A DNA stretch of 64,000 bases, from assembly GCF_003054555.1 (NCBI RefSeq), contig NZ_CP026304.1:6138001-6202000 (forward strand), written 5' to 3'. The notes beneath the pieces are model-generated. The model was given only the letters and a program-made list of their open reading frames with translations. It was not told the DNA's origin and did no database searches. Shown here piece after piece: positions 55,037-63,968 of the stretch (its first letter is position 1; every line of letters begins with the position of its first letter). Source of the stretch: Streptomyces lunaelactis. GTDB taxonomy: Bacteria > Actinomycetota > Actinomycetes > Streptomycetales > Streptomycetaceae. The translations under genes and the position numbers were made by a program.

Positions 55037-56000
55037 GCTCCTCAGGACGTGGCTCCTGCGACCCCGACTCCGACCTCGACCCCGACTCCGACCCCGACTC
55101 GGACTCCGACTCCGACTCCGGCTCCGGCTCCGCGCCGTGCGCCTCAGGCGCGCCGAACCAGGCCACCGCGACCGCGCCCGCCACCGCCAGTACGAAGCCG
55201 AGGATCGCCATCCAGGCGAAGCCGGCCCGCGAGGAGTCGCCCAGCCACAGCACACCGATCATGCCCGGCAGCACGGTCTCGCCGACCACCAGCGCCGCGG
55301 TGGCGCCGTTCACCGAGCCGATCTGCAGCGCGACGGTGTGCAGATACATGCCGCCGATGCCGGCCACCAGGATCGCGTACAGGGCAGGGTCCGAGAGCAG
55401 GGCGCCCAGGTCGAAGGGGTCGATGCCGTTCAGTACGCGTACGCCGACGCCCAGCGCGCCGAAGCCGAGGCCGGACAGCAGACCCGCCAGGATCGCGGCG
55501 CGCGCGCCGAGAAGACGTACGACGACGGTGCCGCCGACCATCAGCAGCACCGAGATCACCAGCAGCCACCAGTGCGTGGCGATGGGGGTGTGACCGCCGC
55601 CCTCGGGGCCCGCCGCGGAGGCCAGCAGCACCAGGGCCGAGCAGACGACGCCGATGGAGGTCCACTCGGCGCGCGTCAGCCGGATGCCCAGCAACCTGAC
55701 GCTCAGCACCGCCGTGATCACCAGGTTGGCGCTGATGACGGTCTGGGAGAGGAAGAGCGGGAGCAGCCGAGCGGCCAGCGCGCCGAGACCGAACCCGACG
55801 AAGTCCAGGATCGTGCCGACGATGAACTCCCAGGTCATCGCGGCCTTGGCGGTGGACGACAGGTTCGGGCCGCCGTGCTGGGTGACTCCGGCAGCGACCG
55901 CCTCGCGGCGGGCGGACTTGCGGGAGCCCACGGCTTGCAGCACCGACCCCGTGCCGTAACAGATCGAGGCCGCTACAGCGGTCAGTAGGCCGATCAGCAC
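55005..56000 (-). CDS. DMT-like integral membrane protein
   Basis: 331 residues from GTG at 56000 (GGAG 6 bases upstream). About nine membrane helices, with SICYGTGSVLQAVGSRKSAR at the start, a pattern of actinobacterial DMT-superfamily-like proteins. The C-terminal tail is made of Glu-Ser/Gly-Ser repeats encoded by CCGACT hexamers (55064-55130). The transported substrate, if any, is unknown. It converges on thiQ. Confidence 0.8.
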   Translation of the reverse strand: MLIGLLTAVAASICYGTGSVLQAVGSRKSARREAVAAGVTQHGGPNLSSTAKAAMTWEFIVGTILDFVGFGLGALAARLLPLFLSQTVISANLVITAVLSVRLLGIRLTRAEWTSIGVVCSALVLLASAAGPEGGGHTPIATHWWLLVISVLLMVGGTVVVRLLGARAAILAGLLSGLGFGALGVGVRVLNGIDPFDLGALLSDPALYAILVAGIGGMYLHTVALQIGSVNGATAALVVGETVLPGMIGVLWLGDSSRAGFAWMAILGFVLAVAGAVAVAWFGAPEAHGAEPEPESESESESGSESGSRSESGSQEPRPEELTPVPWPPAH

Positions 56001-56096
56001 CAAGGGCTCCGTTCACATGGGGTCAGTTTGTTCCGACTGACTGCCAGACGTGAGTTCGGGGCCGGAAGTTGCCTGGCTGCGGTGACCAGATCCTGT

Positions 56097-57215
56097 CTAG
56101 GCCGTGCCGGACAGCCGGCGCAGCGTCTCCGCGGCCTCGTCCACCGTATCGACCAGAGCGATACGGGACTCCATGGCGCGCTCGCGCGCCAGCGACTGGA
56201 GCAGCGGCCACGTGGGCAGCTTCTCCGTCCAGTGCGCGCGGTCGACGAGGACCATCGGCGTCGGCTCGCCGCGGGACTCGTAGTAGTTCGGAGTCGCGTT
56301 GTCGAAGATCTCCTGGACGGTGCCGGCGGCGCCGGGCAGGAAGATCACGCCCGCGTTGGAGCGGGCCAGGAGGCCGTCCTCGCGGGTGGCGTTGGCGAAG
56401 TACTTGGCGATGTGACCGGCGAAGGCGTTCGGCGGTTCGTGGCCGTAGAACCAGGTGGGAATGCCGACGGAGTCACCGCCGCCGGGCCAGCGGGACCGTA
56501 TCTCGAAGGCGGCGTCCGCCCAGTCGGAGACGGAGGGGACGAACGACGGGACCTTGGCGAGGAGTTCGAGAGCTTCGCACAGCATCTCGTCGGGGTGCGG
56601 GGCGGCGTACGCACCGAGGTTCGCGGCCTCCATGGCGCCGGGGCCGCCGCCGGTCGCGACGGAGAACCCGGCGCGGGCGAGGGCCTGACCGAGGCGGGCG
56701 GCACCGGCGTACGCGTCCGTGCCACGGGCCATCGCGTGGCCGCCCATGACGCCCACGACGCGTGCACCGACGAGGAGTTCGTCCAGGGCGTCGGAGATCG
56801 CGTCGTCGTGGATCGACCGGAGCATCGAGGCGAAAATGTCGCCGTCGGCCTTGGTCTCCTGGAACCAGGTGTAGGCGCGGGCGTCGGGGGTTTCGTCGTA
56901 ACCGCCGGTGGCGAGGCCTTCGAAGAGCTCGCCGGGGGAGTAGAGCACCCCGCGGTACGGGTCGAAGGGCAGGTCGGGGACGGGCGGGAAGACCAGCGCG
57001 CCGTCGGCGCGGACCTTGGCGGCGGCATCGGGCTGCATGAGGCAGCCGAGGAAGACGGCACCGGTGGTGTCGGCGCGGAGGAGAGAGTGGGTGCGCTCGG
57101 TGAGGTCGACGGACTGGACGCGGTGTCCGGCGAGCGAGCCGCCGGCGACGACGTGGTCGAACTCGTCGAGGGATTCGACCTCTTGGTCGCGGTGGTGCGG
57201 GTTCGCGGGCGCCAT
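56097..57215 (-). CDS. LOG-family Rossmann-fold protein
   Basis: 372 residues from ATG at 57215. The lysine-decarboxylase-like (LOG) motifs GVMGGHAMARG, TGGGPGAMEAANLGA and the PGGxGTxxE variant LPGAAGTVQEIFDNA are present, so the phosphoribohydrolase-type active site is slightly altered (Gly to Ala). Some family members release cytokinin bases from nucleotides; most bacterial ones are unassigned. About 120 extra N-terminal residues distinguish it from short LOG proteins. No clear operon partner. Confidence 0.82.
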   Translation of the reverse strand: MAPANPHHRDQEVESLDEFDHVVAGGSLAGHRVQSVDLTERTHSLLRADTTGAVFLGCLMQPDAAAKVRADGALVFPPVPDLPFDPYRGVLYSPGELFEGLATGGYDETPDARAYTWFQETKADGDIFASMLRSIHDDAISDALDELLVGARVVGVMGGHAMARGTDAYAGAARLGQALARAGFSVATGGGPGAMEAANLGAYAAPHPDEMLCEALELLAKVPSFVPSVSDWADAAFEIRSRWPGGGDSVGIPTWFYGHEPPNAFAGHIAKYFANATREDGLLARSNAGVIFLPGAAGTVQEIFDNATPNYYESRGEPTPMVLVDRAHWTEKLPTWPLLQSLARERAMESRIALVDTVDEAAETLRRLSGTA

Positions 57216-57292
57216 GCGGCCACGATAGGGGGTGCGGGGGAGGTCCCAACACCCGCCCCTTCCTGAATCCGGGGCGACACCCCCGGCCTCCC

Positions 57293-58450
57293 TCAGGCCG
57301 AGAGAGGGAGCGCCGCCAGCGCCGCCACCCCCCACGTCAGAGGGGCGAAAACCGCCAGCAGCGTCGCCACCCGCAAGGCCGTGGCGCGGCGGAGGGCCGA
57401 GGTGGGGGCGCCGAGGCGGCGCAGGGCTTTCGTCGTGTGGGCGCGCGCCTGTTTGGCCTCCAGGGCCGAGGTGAGCAGCGTCGCCGTCGTACACGTGATC
57501 ACCAGGGCCGCGCCCAGGCCGGTCAGGGGGCCGAAGAGGTTCGGGCCCGTGTCGCCGTACACGGTCGGGGCCGCGATCGCCGCCGAGGCCACCGAGCACA
57601 CCACGCCCAGCGGGCGGCCGATACGGCGGGACTCCTCCATCAGGATGCGGCCGGCCAGCAGGCGGGTCGCGCGCGGGCGGGCGGACTGGAGGACGAGGCC
57701 GCAGAAGTGGGTGATGCGCGGCCCCGCGAAGGCGAGACCCAGGGCCGTCAGTGCCCAGCCGGCCAGGACGCCCGCCGGGCTGCCGTCGAACTGGCCCGGC
57801 AGCGGGAGCGCCGAGCCCGGGCCGCCGCGGCTCGCGTAGGTCTCGACCGCCAGGCCGGCGGCGGTCAGCGCGACGCCCCACGGCAGACCCGTCGGAGCGG
57901 GGGCCGGGGCGTCCTGCGCGTCGGGCTCGGTGCCCGGCTTCACCCGGCGCGGGCGCAGCGCCAGCGCCGCGGCTGCCGTGGCGGCCAGTGGCACCAGAGC
58001 GAGCAGCGTCAGTGTGGCCGCCAGCGGCAGCGGCTGGTCCGCGGCGAGCGGTTCGGCCGCCGCACCGTCGAACGGAAGGCCCGTCAGATCGCCCCGCAGA
58101 TGCAGGAAGAACAGCAGCGCGACCATGCTCCCGAGCGTCCCGGCCACGGCGGTGGAGACCGCCGCGAGCGCCGTCAGACGCGCGGGCCCGAGACCTACCG
58201 CCGAGAGGCCCTGCCGCGGGCGCGTACTCGGGTCCGTACGGGCCACCGCCACCGCGAACTGCACCGTCGCCGCCGCCGGGATCAGGCACCAGAGCAGGCG
58301 CAGCGCCGAGCCGGAGTCGGCGGGATGGGCCAGCGCGTACGTCAGCGTGCACAGCAGCAGGAAGCCCACACCCGCCGATGCCGCCGCCACCATCAGCCGC
58401 CGCAGCAGGACCAGCGGATGCGTGCCGCGGGCTAGGCGGAGAGCGAGCAC
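57293..58450 (-). CDS. ABC transporter permease-like membrane protein
   Basis: 385 residues from GTG at 58450, overlapping the ATPase gene by 19 bases. About eight hydrophobic segments (ASAGVGFLLLCTLTYALAHP; LTLLALVPLAATAAAALAL; LVITCTTATLLTSALEA; ATLLAVFAPLTWGVAALAAL). It resembles half of an FtsX-like permease without the large outer domain. Coupling to the ATPase makes it the membrane part of that exporter. Confidence 0.75.
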   Translation of the reverse strand: MLALRLARGTHPLVLLRRLMVAAASAGVGFLLLCTLTYALAHPADSGSALRLLWCLIPAAATVQFAVAVARTDPSTRPRQGLSAVGLGPARLTALAAVSTAVAGTLGSMVALLFFLHLRGDLTGLPFDGAAAEPLAADQPLPLAATLTLLALVPLAATAAAALALRPRRVKPGTEPDAQDAPAPAPTGLPWGVALTAAGLAVETYASRGGPGSALPLPGQFDGSPAGVLAGWALTALGLAFAGPRITHFCGLVLQSARPRATRLLAGRILMEESRRIGRPLGVVCSVASAAIAAPTVYGDTGPNLFGPLTGLGAALVITCTTATLLTSALEAKQARAHTTKALRRLGAPTSALRRATALRVATLLAVFAPLTWGVAALAALPLSA

Positions 58451-59157
58451 TCGGCCCGGCCTTCCGCGTCAGCGTTCGCCAGGGAGTTGACGCGCCGGCC
58501 GTCGACAAGCGTGAGCGAACGGTCCGCCAGCGCCGCCACGTCCTCGTCGTGCGTGGCGAGTACGACGGTGATCCGGTGCGAGCGGGCCGCGGCCGTCACC
58601 GTACGCAGCACCTGCGCCCGGTCCGCGCGGTGCAGCGTCGCCGTCGGCTCGTCTGCGAACAGCACCGACGGCGTGGTGACCAGCGCCCGCGCGATCGCGA
58701 CCCGCTGCCGCTCCGCCTGCAGTAGCGCATGCGGCCGCTTACGTGCGCACTCACCGATGTCGAGCCGCTCAAGCCACTCCATCGCCGCGGTCTTCGCGCC
58801 CCGGTGGGAGCCGCGCAGCAGCAGCGGTAGGGCCGCGTTCTCCCACGCGGTCAGTTCCGGTACGAGCGCCGCCTCGGGGTCGATCCAGCCGAAGCGGTCG
58901 CGCCTCAGCCGCTCGCGCAGCAGCGGGCTCATCGTGTGCACGGGGGAGCTGTTGAACCACACCTCGCCCTGCTGCGCGACGAGCTGACCGGAAAGACAGC
59001 GCAGCAGCGTGGTCTTCCCGCTGCCGCGCGGGCCGCACACGGCGAGGATCTCGCCCTCCCGTACACCCAGCGATACGCCGACGAGTGCGGGCGAGCCGCT
59101 GTGGGAGTGGTGCAGGGAGCGTGCCCAGAGCACATCGTTGTCCGGCGGGGCCACCAT
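58432..59157 (-). CDS. ABC transporter ATP-binding protein with altered signature
   Basis: 241 residues from ATG at 59157. Walker [12 protein letters not shown] and Walker B VLFADEPTATLH are normal, and the H-loop is LATHDEDV. The signature, usually LSGGQ, reads LLQAERQRVAIARAL, so the helix is kept but the LSGG residues are lost. This is a known trait of some divergent ABC ATPases and may mean one degenerate site. It is part of a two-gene exporter of unknown substrate. Confidence 0.82.
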   Translation of the reverse strand: MVAPPDNDVLWARSLHHSHSGSPALVGVSLGVREGEILAVCGPRGSGKTTLLRCLSGQLVAQQGEVWFNSSPVHTMSPLLRERLRRDRFGWIDPEAALVPELTAWENAALPLLLRGSHRGAKTAAMEWLERLDIGECARKRPHALLQAERQRVAIARALVTTPSVLFADEPTATLHRADRAQVLRTVTAAARSHRITVVLATHDEDVAALADRSLTLVDGRRVNSLANADAEGRAECSLSA

Positions 59158-59190
59158 GGCGTACACCTCGGTTCTGATCAGATTTCTCCT

Positions 59191-59204
59191 CCCCCGTACG
59201 GGGG
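59191..59204. promoter_or_regulatory. Candidate operator palindrome
   Basis: Perfect 14-bp palindrome CCCCCGTACGGGGG, 34 bases upstream of the ABC ATPase start on the minus strand. The position suits a repressor site. No regulator gene adjoins. Confidence 0.4.
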
Positions 59205-59352
59205 AACGAAGACAGGGCCGATCGGTCACTCGGCACGGTAAGGATTCAGAACCGGCGTGTCGGGAAGCACGCGGCCCGGGTGCACCCCATCTCACTCGGA
59301 CGGCCGAATGAGAGTGGCCGGGTGCCCCGGGCCGTACGAGAGCTGGTGAAGG

Positions 59353-60714
59353 CTAGAGCTTCGTCCAGGCCTCCGTGAGGACGCTGCGCAGAATGCCCTC
59401 GATCTCGTCGAAGGTCTCCTGGTTGGAGATCAGCGGCGGCGCCAGCTGGACGACCGGGTCGCCACGGTCGTCGGCGCGGCAGTACAGGCCGTTGTCGTAG
59501 AGCGCCTTGGAGAGGAAGCCGTAGAGCACGCGCTCGGTCTCCTCGTCGGTGAAGGTCTCCTTGGTGGCCTTGTCCTTCACCAGCTCGATCCCGTAGAAGA
59601 AGCCGTTGCCGCGGACGTCGCCGACGATCGGCAGGTCGTGCAGCTTCTTCAGGGTGTTGAAGAACGCGCCCTCGTTGTCGAGGACGTGCTGGTTGAGGCC
59701 TTCCTTCTCGAAGATGTCGAGGTTGGCGAGGCCCACCGCCGCGGAGACCGGGTGGCCGCCGAAGGTGTAGCCGTGCAGGAACGTGTTGTCGCCCCGGTAG
59801 AACGGCTCGGCGAGGCGGTCGGAGATGATGCACGCGCCGATCGGGGAGTAGCCCGATGTCATGCCCTTGGCGCAGGTGATCATGTCCGGTACGTAGTCGA
59901 ACTTGTCGCAGGCGAACATCGTGCCGAGACGGCCGAAGGCACAGATGACCTCGTCCGAGACGAGCAGCACGTCGTACTGGTCGCAGATCTCACGGACCCG
60001 CTGGAAGTACCCGGGCGGCGGCGGGAAGCAGCCGCCGGCGTTCTGCACCGGCTCCAGGAACACGGCCGCGACCGTCTCCGCGCCCTCGAAGAGGATCTCC
60101 TGCTCGATCTGGTCGGCGGCCCAGCGGCCGAAGGCCTCGGGGTCGTCGCCGTGGATCGGGGCGCGGTAGATGTTGGTGTTCGGCACCTTGTGCGCGCCGG
60201 GGACCAGCGGCTCGAAGGGCGCCTTGAGGGCGGGCAGACCGGTGATGGACAGGGCGCCCTGCGGGGTGCCGTGGTAGGCGACCGCGCGCGAGATGACCTT
60301 GTACTTGGTGTGCTTGCCCTGCAGCTTGAAGTACTGCTTCGCCAGCTTCCAGGCGGTCTCCACGGCCTCGCCGCCACCGGTGGTGAAGAAGACCTTGTTG
60401 AGGTCGCCCGGGGCGTGCTGCGCGAGCCGCTCGGCGAGCTCGACGGCCTTCGGGTGGGCGTAGGACCACACCGGGAAGAAGGCGAGCTCCTGAGCCTGCT
60501 TGTACGCGGCCTCGGCGAGCTCGTGACGGCCGTGGCCGGCGTTGACGACGAACAGACCGGACAGGCCGTCGAGGTAGCGCTTGCCCTTGTCGTCGTAGAT
60601 GTAGGTGCCCTCACCGCGCACGATGGTGGGCACGGGTGCATTCTCGTACGAGGACATGCGGGTGAAGTGCATCCACAAGTGGTCGTACGCGGTTTTGGAG
60701 AGGTCCTTGCTCAC
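59353..60714 (-). CDS. Class III PLP-dependent aminotransferase
   Basis: 453 residues from GTG at 60714. The PLP lysine lies in MITCAKGMTSGYSPIG, preceded by LLVSDEVICAFGRLG with the PLP-binding Asp. LDGLSGLFVVNAGHG near 50 is typical of omega-amine aminotransferases. Next to an aminobutyraldehyde dehydrogenase and an Lrp regulator, it probably removes an amino group from putrescine or a related diamine and feeds the aldehyde to that enzyme. The exact substrate is inferred from the neighbours. Confidence 0.88.
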   Translation of the reverse strand: MSKDLSKTAYDHLWMHFTRMSSYENAPVPTIVRGEGTYIYDDKGKRYLDGLSGLFVVNAGHGRHELAEAAYKQAQELAFFPVWSYAHPKAVELAERLAQHAPGDLNKVFFTTGGGEAVETAWKLAKQYFKLQGKHTKYKVISRAVAYHGTPQGALSITGLPALKAPFEPLVPGAHKVPNTNIYRAPIHGDDPEAFGRWAADQIEQEILFEGAETVAAVFLEPVQNAGGCFPPPPGYFQRVREICDQYDVLLVSDEVICAFGRLGTMFACDKFDYVPDMITCAKGMTSGYSPIGACIISDRLAEPFYRGDNTFLHGYTFGGHPVSAAVGLANLDIFEKEGLNQHVLDNEGAFFNTLKKLHDLPIVGDVRGNGFFYGIELVKDKATKETFTDEETERVLYGFLSKALYDNGLYCRADDRGDPVVQLAPPLISNQETFDEIEGILRSVLTEAWTKL

Positions 60715-60716
60715 GG

Positions 60717-61223
60717 CTATCGGGTTCCCCACATGTAGGTCTGCTTCTTGAGCTTGAGGTAGACGAAGCTCTCGGTGGAGCGCACGCCGGGGAGCGCGCG
60801 GATCCGCTTGTTGATCACTTCGAGGAGGTGGTCGTCGTCCTCGCAGACGATCTCCACCATCAGGTCGAACGAGCCCGCGGTCATGACCACGTACTCGCAT
60901 TCGGCCATGGCGGTGAGCGCGTCCGCGATCGGGTCGAGGTCGCCCTCGGCCGTGATGCCGACCATCGCCTGGCGTCGCAGACCCACGGTGAGCGGGTCGG
61001 TGACGGCGACGATCTGCATGACGCCCTGGTCGAGCAGCTTCTGGACGCGCTGGCGCACGGCCGCTTCGGAGAGGCCCACGGCCTTGCCTATCGCGGCGTA
61101 CGGGCGGCGCCCGTCCTCCTGGAGCTGTTCGATGATCGCGAGGGAGACGGCGTCGATCGTCGGGGACGATCCGATTCCGTTCCTGGGGTCTGCGTTACGA
61201 CTGGCCACGGGCTCACTCTGCAC
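60717..61223 (-). CDS. Lrp/AsnC-family regulator
   Basis: 168 residues from GTG at 61223 (GTG at 61208 is an alternative). The N-terminal helix-turn-helix is LQEDGRRPYAAIGKAVGLSE followed by AAVRQRVQKL. The C-terminal ligand-binding AsnC domain is VMTAGSFDLMVEIVCEDDDH. It is directly upstream of the aminotransferase (2-bp gap) and divergent from the dehydrogenase, so it most likely controls both in response to an amino acid or amine. Confidence 0.88.
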   Translation of the reverse strand: MQSEPVASRNADPRNGIGSSPTIDAVSLAIIEQLQEDGRRPYAAIGKAVGLSEAAVRQRVQKLLDQGVMQIVAVTDPLTVGLRRQAMVGITAEGDLDPIADALTAMAECEYVVMTAGSFDLMVEIVCEDDDHLLEVINKRIRALPGVRSTESFVYLKLKKQTYMWGTR

Positions 61224-61341
61224 CGCGACTCGTCGGTCTTGCAACCCCTGAGCAATGAAATTCGTTGTTCTGGGGTCCGAATATCACTGAATCCGAAGTT
61301 GTGGAGGGTCGGGCCTGTCGAAAGCGTCACCTGAGCGATTA

Positions 61342-61360
61342 GGGTGAGAGAGTCTCACCC
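61342..61360. promoter_or_regulatory. Candidate operator before the dehydrogenase gene
   Basis: Perfect inverted repeat GGGTGAGA-GAG-TCTCACCC, 13 bases before the AGGAGG of the dehydrogenase. It could be an Lrp or other repressor site, or form a stem in the mRNA leader. Confidence 0.5.
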
Positions 61361-61390
61361 ATCGGACATCTGACAGGAGGGGTGGCAACA

Positions 61391-62830
61391 GTGACCACCG
61401 AGCTGCGTCGTCTGCGCAACTACATCAACGGGGAGTTCCGGGACGCCGCCGACGGGCGGACGATCGAGGTCATCAACCCGGTCACCGGTGACGTGTACGC
61501 CACGTCGCCGCTCTCCGGACAGGCCGACGTCGATGCCGCCATGGACGCTGCCGCGGCCGCCTTCCCCGCTTGGCGGGACACCACCCCGTCCGAGCGCCAG
61601 AAGCTGCTGCTGAAGATCGCGGACGCGTTCGAGGAGCGGGCCGAGGATCTGATCGCGGCCGAGTCGGAGAACACGGGCAAGCCGCTGGAGCTGACCCGTA
61701 CCGAAGAAATCCCGCCGATGGTGGACCAGATCCGCTTCTTCGCGGGTGCGGCGCGCATGCTCGAGGGCCGTTCGGCCGGCGAGTACATGGAGGGCTTCAC
61801 CTCCATGGTCCGGCGCGAGCCGGTCGGCGTCTGCGCACAGGTCGCGCCGTGGAACTACCCGATGATGATGGCCGTCTGGAAGTTCGCGCCGGCGCTGGCG
61901 GCGGGCAACACCGTCGTCATCAAGCCGTCGGACACGACGCCCGCGTCGACCGTGCTGATCGCCGAGATCATCGGCGCGATCGTGCCCAAGGGCGTCTTCA
62001 ACGTGATCTGCGGCGACCGGGAGACCGGGCGCACGATGGTCGAGCACCCGACTCCGGCGATGGCGTCGATCACCGGTTCCGTACGGGCGGGCATGCAGGT
62101 CGCCGCGTCCGCGGCCAAGGACGTCAAGCGCGTGCACCTGGAGCTGGGCGGCAAGGCGCCGGTCGTCGTCTTCGAGGACACCGACATCCCGAAGGCCGTC
62201 GAGGACATCGCGGTGGCGGGGTACTTCAACGCGGGCCAGGACTGTACGGCGGCGACGCGTGTGCTCGTGCACGAGTCGATCCACGACGAGTTCGTGACGG
62301 CGCTGGCGAAGGCGGCGGCCGACACGAAGACCGGTGCGCCGGACGACGCGGACGTGCTGTACGGCCCGCTGAACAACGCGAACCAGCTGGCGCAGGTCAG
62401 CGGCTTCATCGACCGGCTGCCGGCGCACGCCAAGGTCGAGGCGGGCGGCCACCGGGTCGGCGAGAAGGGCTACTTCTACGCGGCGACGGTCGTCTCCGGC
62501 CTGAAGCAGGACGACGAGATCATCCAGAACGAGGTCTTCGGTCCGGTCATCACGGTCCAGTCCTTCGCGGACGAGGCGCAGGCGCTGGCGTGGGCGAACG
62601 GTGTGGAGTTCGCGCTCGCGTCTTCGGTGTGGACGAAGGACCACGGGCGTGCGATGCGGATGTCCAAGGCGCTGGACTTCGGCTGTGTGTGGATCAACAC
62701 GCACATCCCGCTGGTGGCGGAGATGCCGCACGGCGGGTTCAAGAAGTCGGGGTACGGAAAGGACCTGTCGGCGTACGGGTTCGACGACTACACGCGGATC
62801 AAGCACGTGATGACGTCGCTCGACGCGTAG
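61391..62830 (+). CDS. Gamma-aminobutyraldehyde dehydrogenase
   Basis: 479 residues from GTG at 61391, after AGGAGGGG. It oxidises aminobutyraldehyde to GABA with NAD in putrescine breakdown, by family. Aldehyde dehydrogenase marks are APWNYPMMMAVWKFAPALA, ITGSVRAG, the general-base Glu in HLELGGKAPVVV and the nucleophile Cys in NAGQDCTAATR. C-terminal MPHGGFKKSGYGKDL is typical. Substrate assignment rests on resemblance to the PatD type and on the neighbouring aminotransferase. Confidence 0.88.
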   Translation: MTTELRRLRNYINGEFRDAADGRTIEVINPVTGDVYATSPLSGQADVDAAMDAAAAAFPAWRDTTPSERQKLLLKIADAFEERAEDLIAAESENTGKPLELTRTEEIPPMVDQIRFFAGAARMLEGRSAGEYMEGFTSMVRREPVGVCAQVAPWNYPMMMAVWKFAPALAAGNTVVIKPSDTTPASTVLIAEIIGAIVPKGVFNVICGDRETGRTMVEHPTPAMASITGSVRAGMQVAASAAKDVKRVHLELGGKAPVVVFEDTDIPKAVEDIAVAGYFNAGQDCTAATRVLVHESIHDEFVTALAKAAADTKTGAPDDADVLYGPLNNANQLAQVSGFIDRLPAHAKVEAGGHRVGEKGYFYAATVVSGLKQDDEIIQNEVFGPVITVQSFADEAQALAWANGVEFALASSVWTKDHGRAMRMSKALDFGCVWINTHIPLVAEMPHGGFKKSGYGKDLSAYGFDDYTRIKHVMTSLDA

Positions 62831-62836
62831 TCCTGG

Positions 62837-62884
62837 CGGACGGGGGGGGGGGGGGGGCTGGTTCCCCCGCCCCGCCCCCGTCCG
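62837..62884 (+). terminator. Hairpin with a G16 homopolymer after the dehydrogenase
   Basis: CGGACGGGGG (62837-62846) pairs with CCCCCGTCCG (62875-62884). The left arm runs into an uninterrupted run of 16 G (62842-62857). It probably ends transcription of the dehydrogenase. Run length may vary between cells or be a sequencing estimate. Confidence 0.6.
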
Positions 62885-62902
62885 TAACTGGGGTGCCCGT
62901 GC

Positions 62903-63457
62903 TCATTCCAGCGGTGTGCGGTGCAGCGACAGCAGCAGGCGCCAGGCATGGGATGCCATCGCGGCCGGCGTCGCGTCGATCAGGCCGTGGAGCCAGTCCG
63001 CCAGGACGCCCGCGAACGTCGATGCCACCGCCGACGCGATCAGGGCCGCGGCCGGGGCTCCGGCCAGTTCGCGCTCCCTCTGGCTGCGGGCGCGCAGTTC
63101 GTGGTGGAGCAGGTCGCCCAGGGGGCCGCTGCCGCCCTCGCGCAGCAGGGTGCGGTAGAGCGGGGTATGCGGGGCGATGCCGGTGAAGAACTCCGTCAGG
63201 GCCGGCGGTGGAGCCGCCGGGTCCGGGACGCCGCGCCAGGCGTGCAGCGCCTCCACCGCGTCACGTACGACCTCCGCACACGCGTCGACCGCCAGCGCGT
63301 GCAGGTCCGTGTAGTGCAGATAGAACGTCGCCCGCCCCAGACCGGCCCTGCGCACCACCGCCGCGACGCTCACCTCCTCGAGCGGGCGCTCGGCGCACTC
63401 CGCCAGCAGGGCCTCGCGCAGCCTGGCCCGGGTGCGTTCCGCCCTCGGGTCGGTCAT
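62903..63457 (-). CDS. TetR-family regulator
   Basis: 184 residues from ATG at 63457. The helix-turn-helix is PLEEVSVAAVVRRAGLGRAT followed by FYLHYTDLHAL. Its start overlaps the stop of the DUF1304 gene by 4 bases, so the two form one unit and the regulator very likely controls both, through the repeat at 63834-63868. Confidence 0.87.
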   Translation of the reverse strand: MTDPRAERTRARLREALLAECAERPLEEVSVAAVVRRAGLGRATFYLHYTDLHALAVDACAEVVRDAVEALHAWRGVPDPAAPPPALTEFFTGIAPHTPLYRTLLREGGSGPLGDLLHHELRARSQRERELAGAPAAALIASAVASTFAGVLADWLHGLIDATPAAMASHAWRLLLSLHRTPLE

Positions 63458-63816
63458 CCGGCCACCAGTACGGCCGCAAGCGCGAGCGCCCCCGGCAGCG
63501 CCTGCGCCACCAGGATGCGGCGGTTCGCCGTGGCGCCGCCGTACAGACCGGCGACGACCACGCAGCTCAGGAAGAAGACCTGCACCCGGTAGCCCGTCGG
63601 GTCCGCGGCGATCAGGCCCCAGACCAGGCCCGCGGCCAGGAAGCCGTTGTACAGGCCCTGGTTCGCGGCGAGCGGGGCCGTCACGCGGGCCAACTCCGCG
63701 TCGAAGCCGGAGAGTTCGCGGCCCGGCTTGCGCTGCCACAGGAACATCTCCAGAACCAGGATGTAGACGTGCAGCGCGGCCACCAGGGCGACCAGGACGT
63801 ATGCCGTTGCGTTCAT
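63454..63816 (-). CDS. DUF1304 family membrane protein
   Basis: 120 residues from ATG at 63816 (GAGG upstream). Four membrane helices: AYVLVALVAALHVYILVLEM, QGLYNGFLAAGLVWGLIA, FFLSCVVVAGLYGG and ALPGALALAAVLVAG. LEMFLWQ and ANQGLYNGFLAAGL are family marks. The function is unknown. Confidence 0.88.
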   Translation of the reverse strand: MNATAYVLVALVAALHVYILVLEMFLWQRKPGRELSGFDAELARVTAPLAANQGLYNGFLAAGLVWGLIAADPTGYRVQVFFLSCVVVAGLYGGATANRRILVAQALPGALALAAVLVAG

Positions 63817-63833
63817 CGTCGACCTCAGGTTAA

Positions 63834-63868
63834 TGGACAGGTGTTCAGTAAGTATAGACACATGTCCA
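63834..63868. promoter_or_regulatory. Promoter-operator region of the DUF1304-tetR unit
   Basis: Inverted repeat TGGACAGGTGT (63834-63844) and ACACATGTCCA (63858-63868), one mismatch, 13-base spacer. On the minus strand the spacer contains TATACT, a good -10 box, 18 bases before the first arm ends. A TetR dimer pair bound here would block the promoter. Autoregulation is inferred. Confidence 0.65.
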
Positions 63869-63968
63869 TGATCGACAGGGTGTCGCCCGGGACCCGTACT
63901 GATCGACGCAGCGTCCATTGCTGCGCGCACATACCGAGCGGCATCCTTCGGACGTGCCCGCGATCCGG

